Origin: Nansenia antarctica
Taxonomy: Eukaryota > Chordata > Actinopteri > Argentiniformes > Microstomatidae
NCBI GenBank assembly: GCA_963989245.1
Contig: OZ022352.1
Coordinates: forward strand, 23,205,376 to 23,269,375
Direction of reading: 5' to 3'
DNA: 64,000 nt
Shown: in pieces, positions 10,595 to 19,886 of the stretch
How the letters are laid out: each line of letters begins with the position of its first letter
Position numbering within the stretch: the first letter of the stretch is position 1
Made by a program: the position numbers and the translations under genes
Notes under the pieces: model-generated
Told to the model about the DNA's origin: nothing
Databases searched by the model: none
Seen by the model: only the letters and a program-made list of their open reading frames with translations

Positions 10595-11521
10595 CTACCC
10601 TGGACCTGTTGCCGGCATGACGTTCTTCTTAACGTAGTCCATCGCTTTGTCTGCATCTGTGAATTCCTTTTCTTCTCCGTTGTGTGTGATGCGGAGTCGG
10701 GCTGGAAACAGTATACCATACCGAATGCCCTGACGGTTGCGCAGCAGCTTCCTGACCTCCGTGAACGCAGCCCTGGCCCTGGCGACGTTGGCAGCATAAT
10801 CCGGAAAGATGGCGATGGTCTGCCCGTTGACCCGGAGAGGGGCTCGAGTGCGTGCACAGCTCAGCACCTCGACGCAGTCCTGGTAGTAATGGAGTTTAGC
10901 AATGATGGCGCGTGGTTTCCCATCCGGTCCCCTCGGAGCCAGGGTTCTGTGTGAACGATCCACAAGCACATCTCTATCCAATTGTAGTGCTTCCTTCAGT
11001 AGTTTCGAGACCGATGCAGTAGAGCATGATCCATTCGTCTCGGCCACCCCTAGTATTCTGATGTTGCATCTCCTCATTCTTCCCTCCATGTCGTCGCATC
11101 TCTCTCTGAGCCCGGTTACCTCTGCTTTCAAGCCCGTCACCGTAGTCCGCAGGTCCACCACCTCGTCCGACCACGTTGACAGGCCGCCCTCCACCTCCGT
11201 GATTGTAGCCTTTATTTGGTCAATCTCAGACTTAACCGCCGCCGTATTGTTAACGATTTCCGATCTTACTTTTTGAAGTTCACTTTTAATATAGTTGAAA
11301 TCTTCGGCTAGTGCATTTTTAATCTCTGTCTTTATCACCTCGGCAATGTCGGATTTCAGCGAGAGAAGGATCTCTGTTTTCAGCGCTACAGCGTCCATCA
11401 CTGGGCTGTCTGTCCGGGGCGGAACCGTCTGAGCCGGGGTAGCTGTGGGACTCGGCGTCGCGGTGGTTTTTGGCCTAGTAGTGGACGGAGTGTACTTATA
11501 TTTGCGCAGATTTGCAGCCAT
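10595..11521 (-). CDS. L1 ORF1 protein: nucleic-acid-binding chaperone, 308 aa
   Basis: ORF1p is the trimeric RNA-binding chaperone that packages L1 RNA with ORF2p into the transposition RNP. Residues 1-40 are rich in Thr and Pro and probably disordered. Residues about 45-150 show heptad-like hydrophobic spacing with many Glu, Lys and Ile/Leu, consistent with the trimerising coiled coil. The RRM-like domain follows, with NIRILGV at 153-159, DRSHR at 188-192 and KPRAIIAKL at 202-210. The C-terminal domain covers about 225-297 and includes IFPDYAANVARAR (238-250). This order matches the transposase_22 (L1 ORF1p) family, and 308 residues is slightly shorter than human ORF1p. The ATG at 11519-11521 is the first in this frame of the element and has G at +4. 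It lies in the same element as ORF2, 936 bp upstream of it. The reading frame is intact. Confidence 0.93.
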   Translation of the reverse strand: MAANLRKYKYTPSTTRPKTTATPSPTATPAQTVPPRTDSPVMDAVALKTEILLSLKSDIAEVIKTEIKNALAEDFNYIKSELQKVRSEIVNNTAAVKSEIDQIKATITEVEGGLSTWSDEVVDLRTTVTGLKAEVTGLRERCDDMEGRMRRCNIRILGVAETNGSCSTASVSKLLKEALQLDRDVLVDRSHRTLAPRGPDGKPRAIIAKLHYYQDCVEVLSCARTRAPLRVNGQTIAIFPDYAANVARARAAFTEVRKLLRNRQGIRYGILFPARLRITHNGEEKEFTDADKAMDYVKKNVMPATGPG

Positions 11522-11680
11522 TGACCCCTAAATACACAGACTTTTGATTTTAGGAATATGTTAGAGACAGGTTTCCCAGTATTTCGTAATGTAGAAAGCT
11601 TATTAAATTAAATAAAACAAAAGTCCGACGGGAGCTCAAGCGAAACACGTTCTACTCCATTGCCCGCCCACCGGAAGTTC
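11522..11680 (-). promoter_or_regulatory. L1 5' UTR, probable internal Pol II promoter
   Basis: This short leader runs from the TSD to the ORF1 ATG. Its first 25 bases on the minus strand hold an ETS core (ACTTCCGG, about 11670-11677) followed by a GC box (GGGCGGG, about 11663-11669) and then CAATGG. Human L1 also keeps its start-site factors at the extreme 5' end, so an internal promoter here is reasonable. It is inferred from motifs only. The leader is far shorter than the roughly 900-bp mammalian one, and a slight 5' truncation cannot be excluded. Confidence 0.5.
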
Positions 11681-12017
11681 CAGGGTGTCACCTTTTGACA
11701 TGCAGAACATAGTGTTACGATGCATAGTGTGGGTAATGAGGCCCTGAATTATTAAGGTTTGTTTTTGGAACTGATGTGCTGCCCAGTGTGTGCCTGTGGT
11801 CTTAATCTCCTCCCACACACTGCCACACAATTGTTTCACTGTTGGGGTCAGGTAAACAAACTCAAGTCCAGGGGGAGACCCAATTACAGCACCTCCATAC
11901 TGGATAGAAAAGCATAAAACATGTTTACAAGCACGTGTACTGTTATGCAGCAAAACATGTTAACAGGCCATATGCTCAATCCATAGAGCATGGTGCATAA
12001 TGTTGTTCTCTATATAC

Positions 12018-12545
12018 AGCAGAGTGCCTCCAGTAAGTATTCACCCCCTGGACCTTTTCCACATTTTTGTTGTGTTACAACCTTCACTCTTAGAGTGAAG
12101 AAACAGCATCTGCACACTCAAATCTGTGCAAAAATCATTAATTTATTGCAAGCTTTCGGTCATAGACCTTCTTGTGTTACAACCTGACTTAAAATAGATA
12201 CCATAGTCAATAGTATCCCTTTGCCACAGCATTGTGTCACTGATCTACACAAAATACCCCATAATGTGAAGGTTGATAATGTCTTGAGTCAATAAGTATT
12301 CACCCCTTTTGCTATGGCACTCCTAAAATTAGCTCAAATGCTAAAATGTCTTCAACAAGTCAGTCAATAAGTTGAATTGAGTCCATCTGATTGCAAAGGC
12401 AATAGTTCATGTGATCTCGGAATGAATATCTTTGTTTTTATACTAGGGTCTCTGATTTGCATAGGAATCAATTCACTGTGTGGTTCAGGTTGTCATTACA
12501 AACACAATGTGTTCAGGAATGCTTCCCTGAGGCCTGGGGAGACTC
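12018..12545. mobile_element. Tc1/mariner-like element fragment
   Basis: The segment has hallmarks of Tc1-type fish elements: AGTATTCACCCC near 12035 and again at 12296, TTTTCCACATTTTTGTTGTG at 12055, ACACAAAATACCCCATAATG at 12247, and a block near 12370 resembling their subterminal region (TTGAATTGAGTCCATCTG). No transposase frame survives. The order and duplication of end motifs suggest a non-autonomous or rearranged copy. It carries an 88-bp foreign insertion at 12084-12171. Confidence 0.7.
12070..12185. mobile_element. 88-bp insertion with perfect 14-bp TSD inside the Tc1 fragment
   Basis: The 14-mer TTGTGTTACAACCT occurs at 12070-12083 and again at 12172-12185. Between them are 88 bases foreign to the Tc1 sequence, and removing one 14-mer plus the insert restores a typical Tc1 end. 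A 14-bp duplication is the size made by LINE-type retroposition. On the minus strand the insert contains GCAATAAATTAATG and reads like the 3' end of a transcript, but it has no clear A-tail. Its source was not recognised. Confidence 0.65.
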
Positions 12546-12558
12546 ACACAAATCTATA

Positions 12559-12765
12559 ATGGTAAATGGTAAATGGACTGACTTATATAGCGCCTTATTC
12601 CAAAGCGCTTTACAACGGCCTCTCATTCACCCATTCACACACACATTCACACACCAATGGCAGCAAGGCGCCGGCCCGCTCATTGGGAACAATTTGGGGT
12701 TCAGTCAGTGTCTTGCCCAAGGACACTTCGACATGTGGCTGAAACTGATGTACAATGGGTTATGC
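12559..12765. repeat. Dispersed fish interspersed repeat
   Basis: It begins with a duplicated GGTAAAT motif then GGACTGACTTATATAGCGCC, followed by CAAAGCGCTTTACAAC, ATTCACCCATTCACACACAC, GGCGCCGGCCCGCTCATTGG and TTGCCCAAGGACACTTCGAC. I recognise this string of blocks as a very common interspersed repeat of teleost genomes. Its superfamily (probably a non-LTR retrotransposon end) is not certain. Confidence 0.7.
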
Positions 12766-13084
12766 TCTGACGACCATCAGTTGCCGTTTTGACCTAGAGG
12801 CCATTACAGAGCTGTCAAATAACTAGGCTTTTTAAAAATGTCTCTGTACACTGTCTGTCTTGACTGGGAACATGTAGAACTCTTCTTCCCTTTCCCTGGT
12901 GGGCGGGCTCTAGGGGGGTTGGGTTGGCTCAGGGCCTCTGCTATTGGCTGGGCTCTCCCAGTGCAGGCATACAGCCCAGTAGCATGTGGGTTAGAATGGT
13001 GGCAGTGTTGGCTCGGGGTAGATTCAAGCTCTTGCTGCTACCCCCCCTGATGTCCCTCTGGTGGGCAGGCCTGTTTTAATCTGT

Positions 13085-13243
13085 GTTATTTCATTTGAAT
13101 GAATTGCTCGATTCTCAATGATATGTCTTATATGAATGTTGCTTTCTTTTGTTAGGAATTTTTCCCTCAGGCTGATTTATTTCTATAATCTCTGGTTTAG
13201 TAGCACGTTGTGACCTTGTTTAGAAAAGCGGCATACACATAAA

Positions 13244-13275
<32 letters not shown>
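13085..13275 (+). repeat. Probable retroelement 3' end with (ATT)n tail
   Basis: The sequence GACCTTGTTTAGAAAAGCGG, then CATACACATAAAG, then ten or so ATT units (13243-13274) matches the way several fish LINE families end: a short hairpin-bearing 3' UTR followed by a simple-repeat tail. No coding sequence is attached. Family unresolved. Confidence 0.45.
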
Positions 13276-13279
13276 GATT

Positions 13280-16240
13280 ATTAAGATTATTACTATTACA
13301 GCATTTCATATGTCACAGCAGCATTACGATGAATCCAAAGACTTAGAAAACATACTTTAATTACAGCTTTGTAGTAGTCTCATAGTCCTCCTCTTTAACA
13401 GACACACAGTCATACAGAGCTAATGCATTACGCCTGTGGGCCTGACCGTGGAACAGACTGACAGGAGACAGTTCAGCGTCCCGGGAGGGTGATTGAGATT
13501 AGCACCTCGGCCCAGCAGATAAACAGCTCTCGTCATGAACACGACCATCACTAGGGCTCTGAACTGGATCCTCCACTGAGGCCGCCCGTGTCATGAGACT
13601 GGCAGGCAGACTTACCGACTGGGAGGAGGAGAGAAGTCTCCCTCTCAGGGTAGTCTGAGTAGCCCCGACCAGCCCGACCGGCCAGGGCCTTGACTTGACT
13701 TGAGGCCGGCCTCTCCTCCATTGTTCTCTATGAGGAATTTCCTCCGTGATCCTCCGTGTAATCAGAGGCATCTGTAGAGGCCCACTTAGCCAAGATTCCT
13801 CGGTCCCCCCCAAATGTTTACGTTTACGGATGTGCTCTGGCATCTGTAAGGGGATGTGTAAGCCAGGGGGGGGAGAGAGAGAGAGGGGTGCAGCTGTGCA
13901 GAGAGGGGGGTGCGCCCCCCGCCCCCAACGAGCTAAAGCCCCCCCCACACAGACTCCAGAGCTCATTGTGGAGGCGGGCCAACAAGTGCAGCATAACTAC
14001 AGGATGATCTGTCAGCACCTATGACCTACGCGTAATCTACCGCATCATTTGTTAGGGATGACGAAAGGGGCCGACCGGAGTTTGACCATCGTCGAAAAAG
14101 GGCCGACCGGTGTTGACGTGTTTCCATCCGAAGCTTCTGTTCTGAGGTCCTGTACTCGCGACCCGACGGACCATGCATCACGACGGGCTGATCTTTAGCG
14201 GTTCGCATCCGTCACGCTAATTTCCACGGTGTCTACGGAGAGCAATGCCACACATGGATTTATGAGAGATAAGAACCTCCATTAGAGAAAAAATAGGGAG
14301 GAGAATGTGTCAGCCAAGTATGAAATATGTGCTTGGAAAACACAATTAGCAAACATTGTCAGCCGCACGGATCCCCACTACACTGTGCAGCACAAACTCA
14401 CCCTCGCCAGAGAGGAACGTCAAACAAAAAATATGGCTCGGCTTCGACAGATAATGGCATCTTACAAATCCAAGCGGGGTAGTGGTGGTCTAGTGGATAG
14501 TGAGTTGGACTTGGGATCGGAAGGTTGTGAGTTCAAATCCCGCCTGAAGCCACACCACTACTAGTGTGCCCTTGGGTAAGGCACTTAGCCCTCAGTTACT
14601 CCAGGGGGAATGTCCCTGTAATTCGTAATTGTAAGTCGCTTTGGATAAAAGCGTCTGCTAAATGGCAAAAATAATTATTTATTAATTAAGCAGATCTTTT
14701 ATGCTGAACCACACTACATACATCCTCATAAGGGACTATACACACACAGAATAATCGAAAAAGGAAAGAAAAAAAAAGACCTTTCGTACAGTTCTTACCA
14801 CAGGGGAAGACAACGGGAAGGGTTGGGGTTACAATACAAAGGAGAGGGCAGCATTGATCATTATTTCACACACACTGTCTTTCATCTCAGAGTCCATCTC
14901 CTGTACTGACTGTGAAGATAAAATACTAGCTGTTCCACAAATTGAACAGAACCTTGTAGCTACTTCAGTTATATAGCTGTTTTGCCTCCCGATGTTACCA
15001 CCTTCCTACTGTATCTCCTACTGACTGCTAGTGTTGATTGGTGGGAGAGGCACACAGCATGTGAATTTCCTCTCCTGGATGTCCTTCCTGTGTGGGTGTG
15101 TGTGTGTGTGTGTATGTGTGTGTGAGGTGATCTGAATCCACCTCCCACGCTCTCTCTCTATCTCTCTTTCTTTCCTTCCTTCGTTCCCTGCAGGTGTCTG
15201 CTTGCTCCTCCGCAAAATCGGCCTTCCCAGCTGATGAAGGGGCACAGGGCTGGCGGACGTTGCTGTACAATGTTCCCGTTCCCAGGCATGGGCAGGATAG
15301 GGCACGCTGCCAGCCCCTGGTACACGGCATCCGCTGACTGGGAACCGTGTCAGCGGACATAAGAGAAAGTGAAGGGGCGAGAAGGAGAGATTGAGAGAGG
15401 GAGGGAGGGAGGGAGGGAGGGACGGAGAGAGAGAAAGAAAGAGAGAGGGAAGGGGATGGAGCGAGAGAAGAGATACGCCCAAGAGAATTATATGAAGAGA
15501 AATAACAGGGAGATTGGGAGGGAGATGGTGGAAGAGGAGGATAAGAGGCACAGGAGAGAAATATGGCAGATAGGAAGGGGCAATCGATAGAAGTGAGAAA
15601 TAGAGAGACCGAGACCTTTGACTCAGAAACGAGTAAGTGCGTCTGCACCTTATGGCTCCGGCTCCCGTACGAAGCTTTTATGAGCATACTCGGCCATTAG
15701 GTCCCTCTCTCTAAAACAAACGACGGCTCTGCCACAGCCCACAACGTCGATGCTTTACTGACACTCTCTAGTGACTGACCTGCACAGCCCCACAGCCCCA
15801 ACACTAGTGGGTAGGAATTCTATAAGGAGCCATTCATAGAGTGCCTGCTACTATAAAGCAGGCAGTAAACAGGGGACGAGGAATCCACGGAGAGACCCTG
15901 GAGAGGTAGAGAGAACACTACCCGGACGCAGCCAATTTTGTTCTCCAGGGAAAAGTTGCGACTGATGAATTGCACAAGCGCATGATAACACGGAGGACTC
16001 TGTGATTTGTTTGTGTCTCCCCAGGGAAAACCAAGCTGCCATTATTTAGGTTGCGCGTGATAAGGGCTGAAATGAGAGATGGCTTGAGGATAGGGGCGCA
16101 CAGGCGGAGGCATTAATACTAGAGGCACTGGTGGGGATACATGGGGGTGTCTGGTGGTGGTGCCTCCTGCCCCTCAACTTGGATAATGAAAAAGTGTGAT
16201 TCATAGGAGAGGGAGCCAGAGGAGGGGGCAAGCGAGAAGG
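13280..16240. other. Single-copy non-coding sequence, apart from the SINE at 14479
   Basis: No coding pattern. 13860-13960 is a GGGG/CCCC-rich patch. 14026-14230 is unusually CpG-dense (ACGCG, TCGCGACCCGACGG) with a GGCCGACCGG motif twice. GA/GGGA purine runs lie at 15380-15450, antisense to CT-type open frames. Confidence 0.5.
14479..14675 (+). mobile_element. tRNA-derived SINE with L2-type 3' tail (copy 1)
   Basis: The 5' part is tRNA-like. A Pol III A-box-like TGGTCTAGTGG lies about 14486-14496 and a B-box-like AGTTCAAATCC about 14530-14540. A middle body follows, ending in the segment GTAAGTCGCTTTGGATAAAA then GCGTCTGCTAAATGG. That last segment is the same tail as the L2 fragments elsewhere in this window (e.g. 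41447-41482), so the SINE presumably borrows L2 reverse transcriptase. It could be mistaken for a tRNA gene, but no acceptor stem pairs and no full cloverleaf forms. No clear TSD was found for this copy. Confidence 0.85.
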
Positions 16241-16365
16241 AAGAGGAGGAGGAGGAGGAGGAGGAGGAGGAGAGCTGTTCAGTAAAAGCAACCTGGAAGA
16301 TAACACTGAATTGTTGGCTCCTCAAGGGAACAAGGTTGGGTGTTAGAAAGGAATGTTGTGGAGTG

Positions 16366-16396
16366 TGTGTGTGTGTCTCTGCGTGTGTGTGTGTGT

Positions 16397-16430
<34 letters not shown>
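16366..16430. repeat. (GT)n microsatellite
   Basis: GT run with one CTCTGC interruption. A (GAG)n run precedes it at 16240-16271. Confidence 0.9.
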
Positions 16431-16432
<2 letters not shown>

Positions 16433-16935
16433 TTGACAGGTACAGATAGCCTGTAGATTCAGCTCCGCCTCGGATGAACAGGGCCGTGTTCCCCGAGTCT
16501 TGTTTTACAGGTGCTCCCGGGCATCACATCCCAACTTATCCAACTCTCTCCGTCTCCCCCGTCCCTCACTAGGCTTTACTGCCTCTTACTACTCTTGTAA
16601 ACGTGGAACAAGACTGGGGAGACTCAGCGAGGCACCAGAGCAGCTCATGTACACCGCATTTTCGGTGCCCTCTCTCTCCACCTCGGATTCTTATTTATTT
16701 GTCGGCTGACAGCCGCGTTGATGAACAGAAATTTCCGGATTTTCTTGACCTGACGGCTTCATTATGAAAGGCGGGGGGGTGGCTGAGGCTAAGAGGGGAG
16801 GGGGGGGGGGGTGGCTGAGGCTAAGGCTGGGGAACGGTACTGCTCTGCCTGGCTTTGATCCTCTCCCCGGGGGAGTGACAGGATGACTGATGCCACTCCT
16901 GGGTGCTGCCAGCCTCCGTGTCCTTACGGGGACCG

Positions 16936-17195
<260 letters not shown>

Positions 17196-17468
17196 TCTCA
17201 ATGATGGCAATGATAAATCCAGATCGGCCGAGCGAGCCGGTGCGGTTTCAATTTTCACGCCTATAGGGAGTCTGGAAACACGGAGGTGGCTCGCGGTGGC
17301 GGACATTTTTAATACCGGGTATCATGACTCTCTATTTTAATGTCCGCCCGTAATTCAGAGATAGACCGACGTGCCGGCCTTTTCCAAGCAACCCCCCCCC
17401 CCCCCCCCATAATATTCAGCAGTGGCGCTCGCCGCTCTAGGGACTGCGCATTGCTGAGCGCGGGTTGC

Positions 17469-17469
17469 G

Positions 17470-17512
<43 letters not shown>

Positions 17513-17521
17513 TGTGTGTGT
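17469..17521. repeat. (GT)n microsatellite
   Basis: GT run with one TA. Bases 17185-17468 before it are CpG-rich non-coding sequence plus a C-run (17391-17408). Confidence 0.9.
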
Positions 17522-18115
17522 GAGGGAGGGGGGTGGTGTGTCTGTCAGTGGGACAGAACGGGAAGGGACGATGAGTCAGGCGCCTCGCAGACCCCCCTGG
17601 CACCTGGCCATTGTTTGTCCTAGTGACCAACATGTCTCCCTGCATTCACCAAGGGCTCTCTTGGGGGGGGGCACTAAGGCAAGGGGGAAGCCATGAGCTA
17701 CAGGCAGTGTTGCAGAAACGTCCTCCAGATGTGTGTGTGTGTGTTGAGCGGATGTGTGTGTGTGTGTGTGTGTGGGGGGGGGGGGGGGTGGTGTCACAGC
17801 AGGTAAAGTGGACATGCTCCATGCTCCATGCTTTTCATGCTCCATGTTATTGCAGGATTCACACTAAGCCAGGGGTCAATCCCATCATTCGCTCTTTCCT
17901 CTATACCGACCATGACTCATTCAAACCCCTCTGGTGCGATGGCAAATAAAGACCCCCAAGAAAAAACCCATTAAAAGAAACAGCCCGCAAGTGCTGGAAT
18001 CATCATGGGGATGATAAAAAAAACAGCAAGAATCACTTAAATCACTAAAATACAAGGGACAGCAGGGAGAGACTCTTGCGGAAATCTCCATCTCCTATGC
18101 GAGGATTTCTTGAAT

Positions 18116-18188
18116 GCTCATTTCAAGGCCAATATATACGGCCTATTTCAAGGGACAATATACGGCCTATTTCAAGGGACAATATACT
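18116..18188. repeat. 24-bp tandem repeat, about 2.7 units
   Basis: Units of GGCCTATTTCAAGGGACAAT then ATAC, the first one degenerate. Confidence 0.8.
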
Positions 18189-18307
18189 ATATCAAACATA
18201 AATCACACTGCTGTATGGTATCCATTGCAATACAATACAGAACTGGGATGGAATAGAGGGGACACAATCACGACCCTTGGTAGAAGTGCAGCTCTTCTAT
18301 TGTAGGA

Positions 18308-18309
<2 letters not shown>

Positions 18310-18357
<48 letters not shown>

Positions 18358-18433
18358 CGTGCGTGCGTACGTGCGTGTGTGTCTGTGTGTGTGTAATGTG
18401 TGTGTGCGTGTGTGAGTGCGTGCGTGTGTGTGT
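18310..18433. repeat. (GT)n microsatellite with GTGC part
   Basis: GT run followed by GCGT units and further GT. Confidence 0.92.
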
Positions 18434-19059
18434 ACCTGCCGAGGCCTCTCTAAGCTGTTGCGTTCTCTGTGTGACAGAGATGAAGCGTGCGCGGGGCGCG
18501 TCATGACAGGCCACGCACACTGAATAAGGGCTGATGCCGGGTGTCAGGATCCCTCCCATCTTTCATCACTCAAACCCCCACTTCCTAAACGCCACTCTCT
18601 CCCACCAAAATGCCAACCCCTCGTGCTCCTGCACACCTCAGTGGTTCGTCTCGACGCATAATAATCTACCGGCGAAGACGAACCCGGAGCAGGCCGACGT
18701 CGTTAAAAGAGAAGGGACGTTTTTAATCTCATGGGATCTCATCACTATCACTTAACTGTGCGTGGTAACTAGGATTTGTATTATTATAAAAAATAAAAAA
18801 TAAAAAAATGTTACTGCCTGTGATGGGGCTAGTGATCATCGTTTGATCATCGTTTGATCATCCGGACACTATTTTAGTCAATTATATAATCACCAGTATT
18901 TTCCACGTAACCATATATAACACTATTTTACTCAATGATATAATACCAGTATATTCCCTATAACCATATATAATCATCTATATACCCCATAATGCATGTA
19001 CTGTTGTAGTCTATATTTACCCTAGGTTTTATATGATATTGGGTTATATGAATGTGCAA

Positions 19060-19330
19060 TAACACTATGTGCAATATGACAACCCTCGGGTACATAAGGT
19101 TCAGAGATAGGAAATGTTAGAATAGGTATAGCATAGCATAGAGTACAGCACAGTGTTTATTTGTATAGTATAGTATAGTGGACAGTGTACACTTAGTGTT
19201 TAAACCAGCTCTTTTCCCTTCTTGTTTTTAGTTTTCTTTCCTAGCACCAGGGGAGCCCCCCCTCCCAAATTTCGTTGTTTGGTACCTGTACTATATCAAT
19301 GACAATAAAGACCATTCATTCATTCATTCT
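19060..19330 (+). repeat. 3' UTR fragment of the (ATTC)n-tailed LINE
   Basis: GTGCAATATGACAACCCTCG, ATTTCGTTGTTTGGTACCTG, CAATGACAATAAAGACCATT and ATTCATTCATTC (19310-19329) match, in order, the reverse complement of 60874-61110. It is a tail-only insertion. Confidence 0.75.
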
Positions 19331-19659
19331 ATATGACATGTTATCATGTGATAACCACGCAGAGGACGGGGAAGGGTACACATCCTAAGGGTTCCTGAAT
19401 GGCATACCACCATACATCGTAGTTTCACTGCCTACGTTGGTTCCTACTGTTTCGGTAGAAGATGTCAGAATGCTAGCTAGCTGAAGTTGACCCGCATTGC
19501 GGCATGTAAATTAGCTGAGAAGTCAGGACACAGCATAAATGCAACCCATAAATATTGAGACCGAACGAATCTCCTCTAAGGGCCTGTTAAAACCAAGCTT
19601 TTTTTTAACATGCTGCCATGTGCATCACCAAACTTTGGGGAGAAGAAATGCCCACAAAA

Positions 19660-19735
19660 TCACACACATACACATACGCACACACGCACGCGCACACGCA
19701 CACGCACACGCACATGCACGCACACACGCACACAT

Positions 19736-19777
<42 letters not shown>

Positions 19778-19795
19778 CATGTGTGGATGAGAGAG

Positions 19796-19856
<61 letters not shown>

Positions 19857-19886
19857 GCGTGTGCGTGTGTGTGCGTGCGTGCGTGC
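19660..19886. repeat. Facing (CA)n and (TG)n arrays
   Basis: CA/CACG-rich run 19660-19773, spacer with (GA)n 19774-19797, then TG/TGCG run 19798-19886. The two arrays are mutually complementary over about 90 bp. Confidence 0.93.

Larger units (their letters stand above)
5491..11691 (-). mobile_element. Full-length L1-clade LINE retrotransposon with target-site duplication
   Basis: The element body spans 5502-11680, transcribed on the minus strand. The 11-bp direct repeat CAGGGTGTCAC lies at 5491-5501 and again at 11681-11691, as expected of a target-site duplication from target-primed reverse transcription. If the target T-run is counted the repeat may reach about 15 bp, with one base lost. 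In order on the minus strand: a 159-bp 5' UTR, ORF1, a 936-bp spacer, ORF2, a 392-bp 3' UTR containing a TG microsatellite, an AATAAA signal (about 5527-5532) and an A15 tail (T-run at 5502-5516). Both ORFs are open end to end. This two-ORF structure with APE endonuclease and L1-type ORF1 is the standard L1 organisation. That it is intact is seen; that it is active is inference. Confidence 0.95.

Noticed and set aside
14479..14560. tRNA gene
   Set aside because: A- and B-box-like motifs are present but there is no acceptor stem, and the same sequence recurs at 27686 with an L2 tail, so it is a SINE head.
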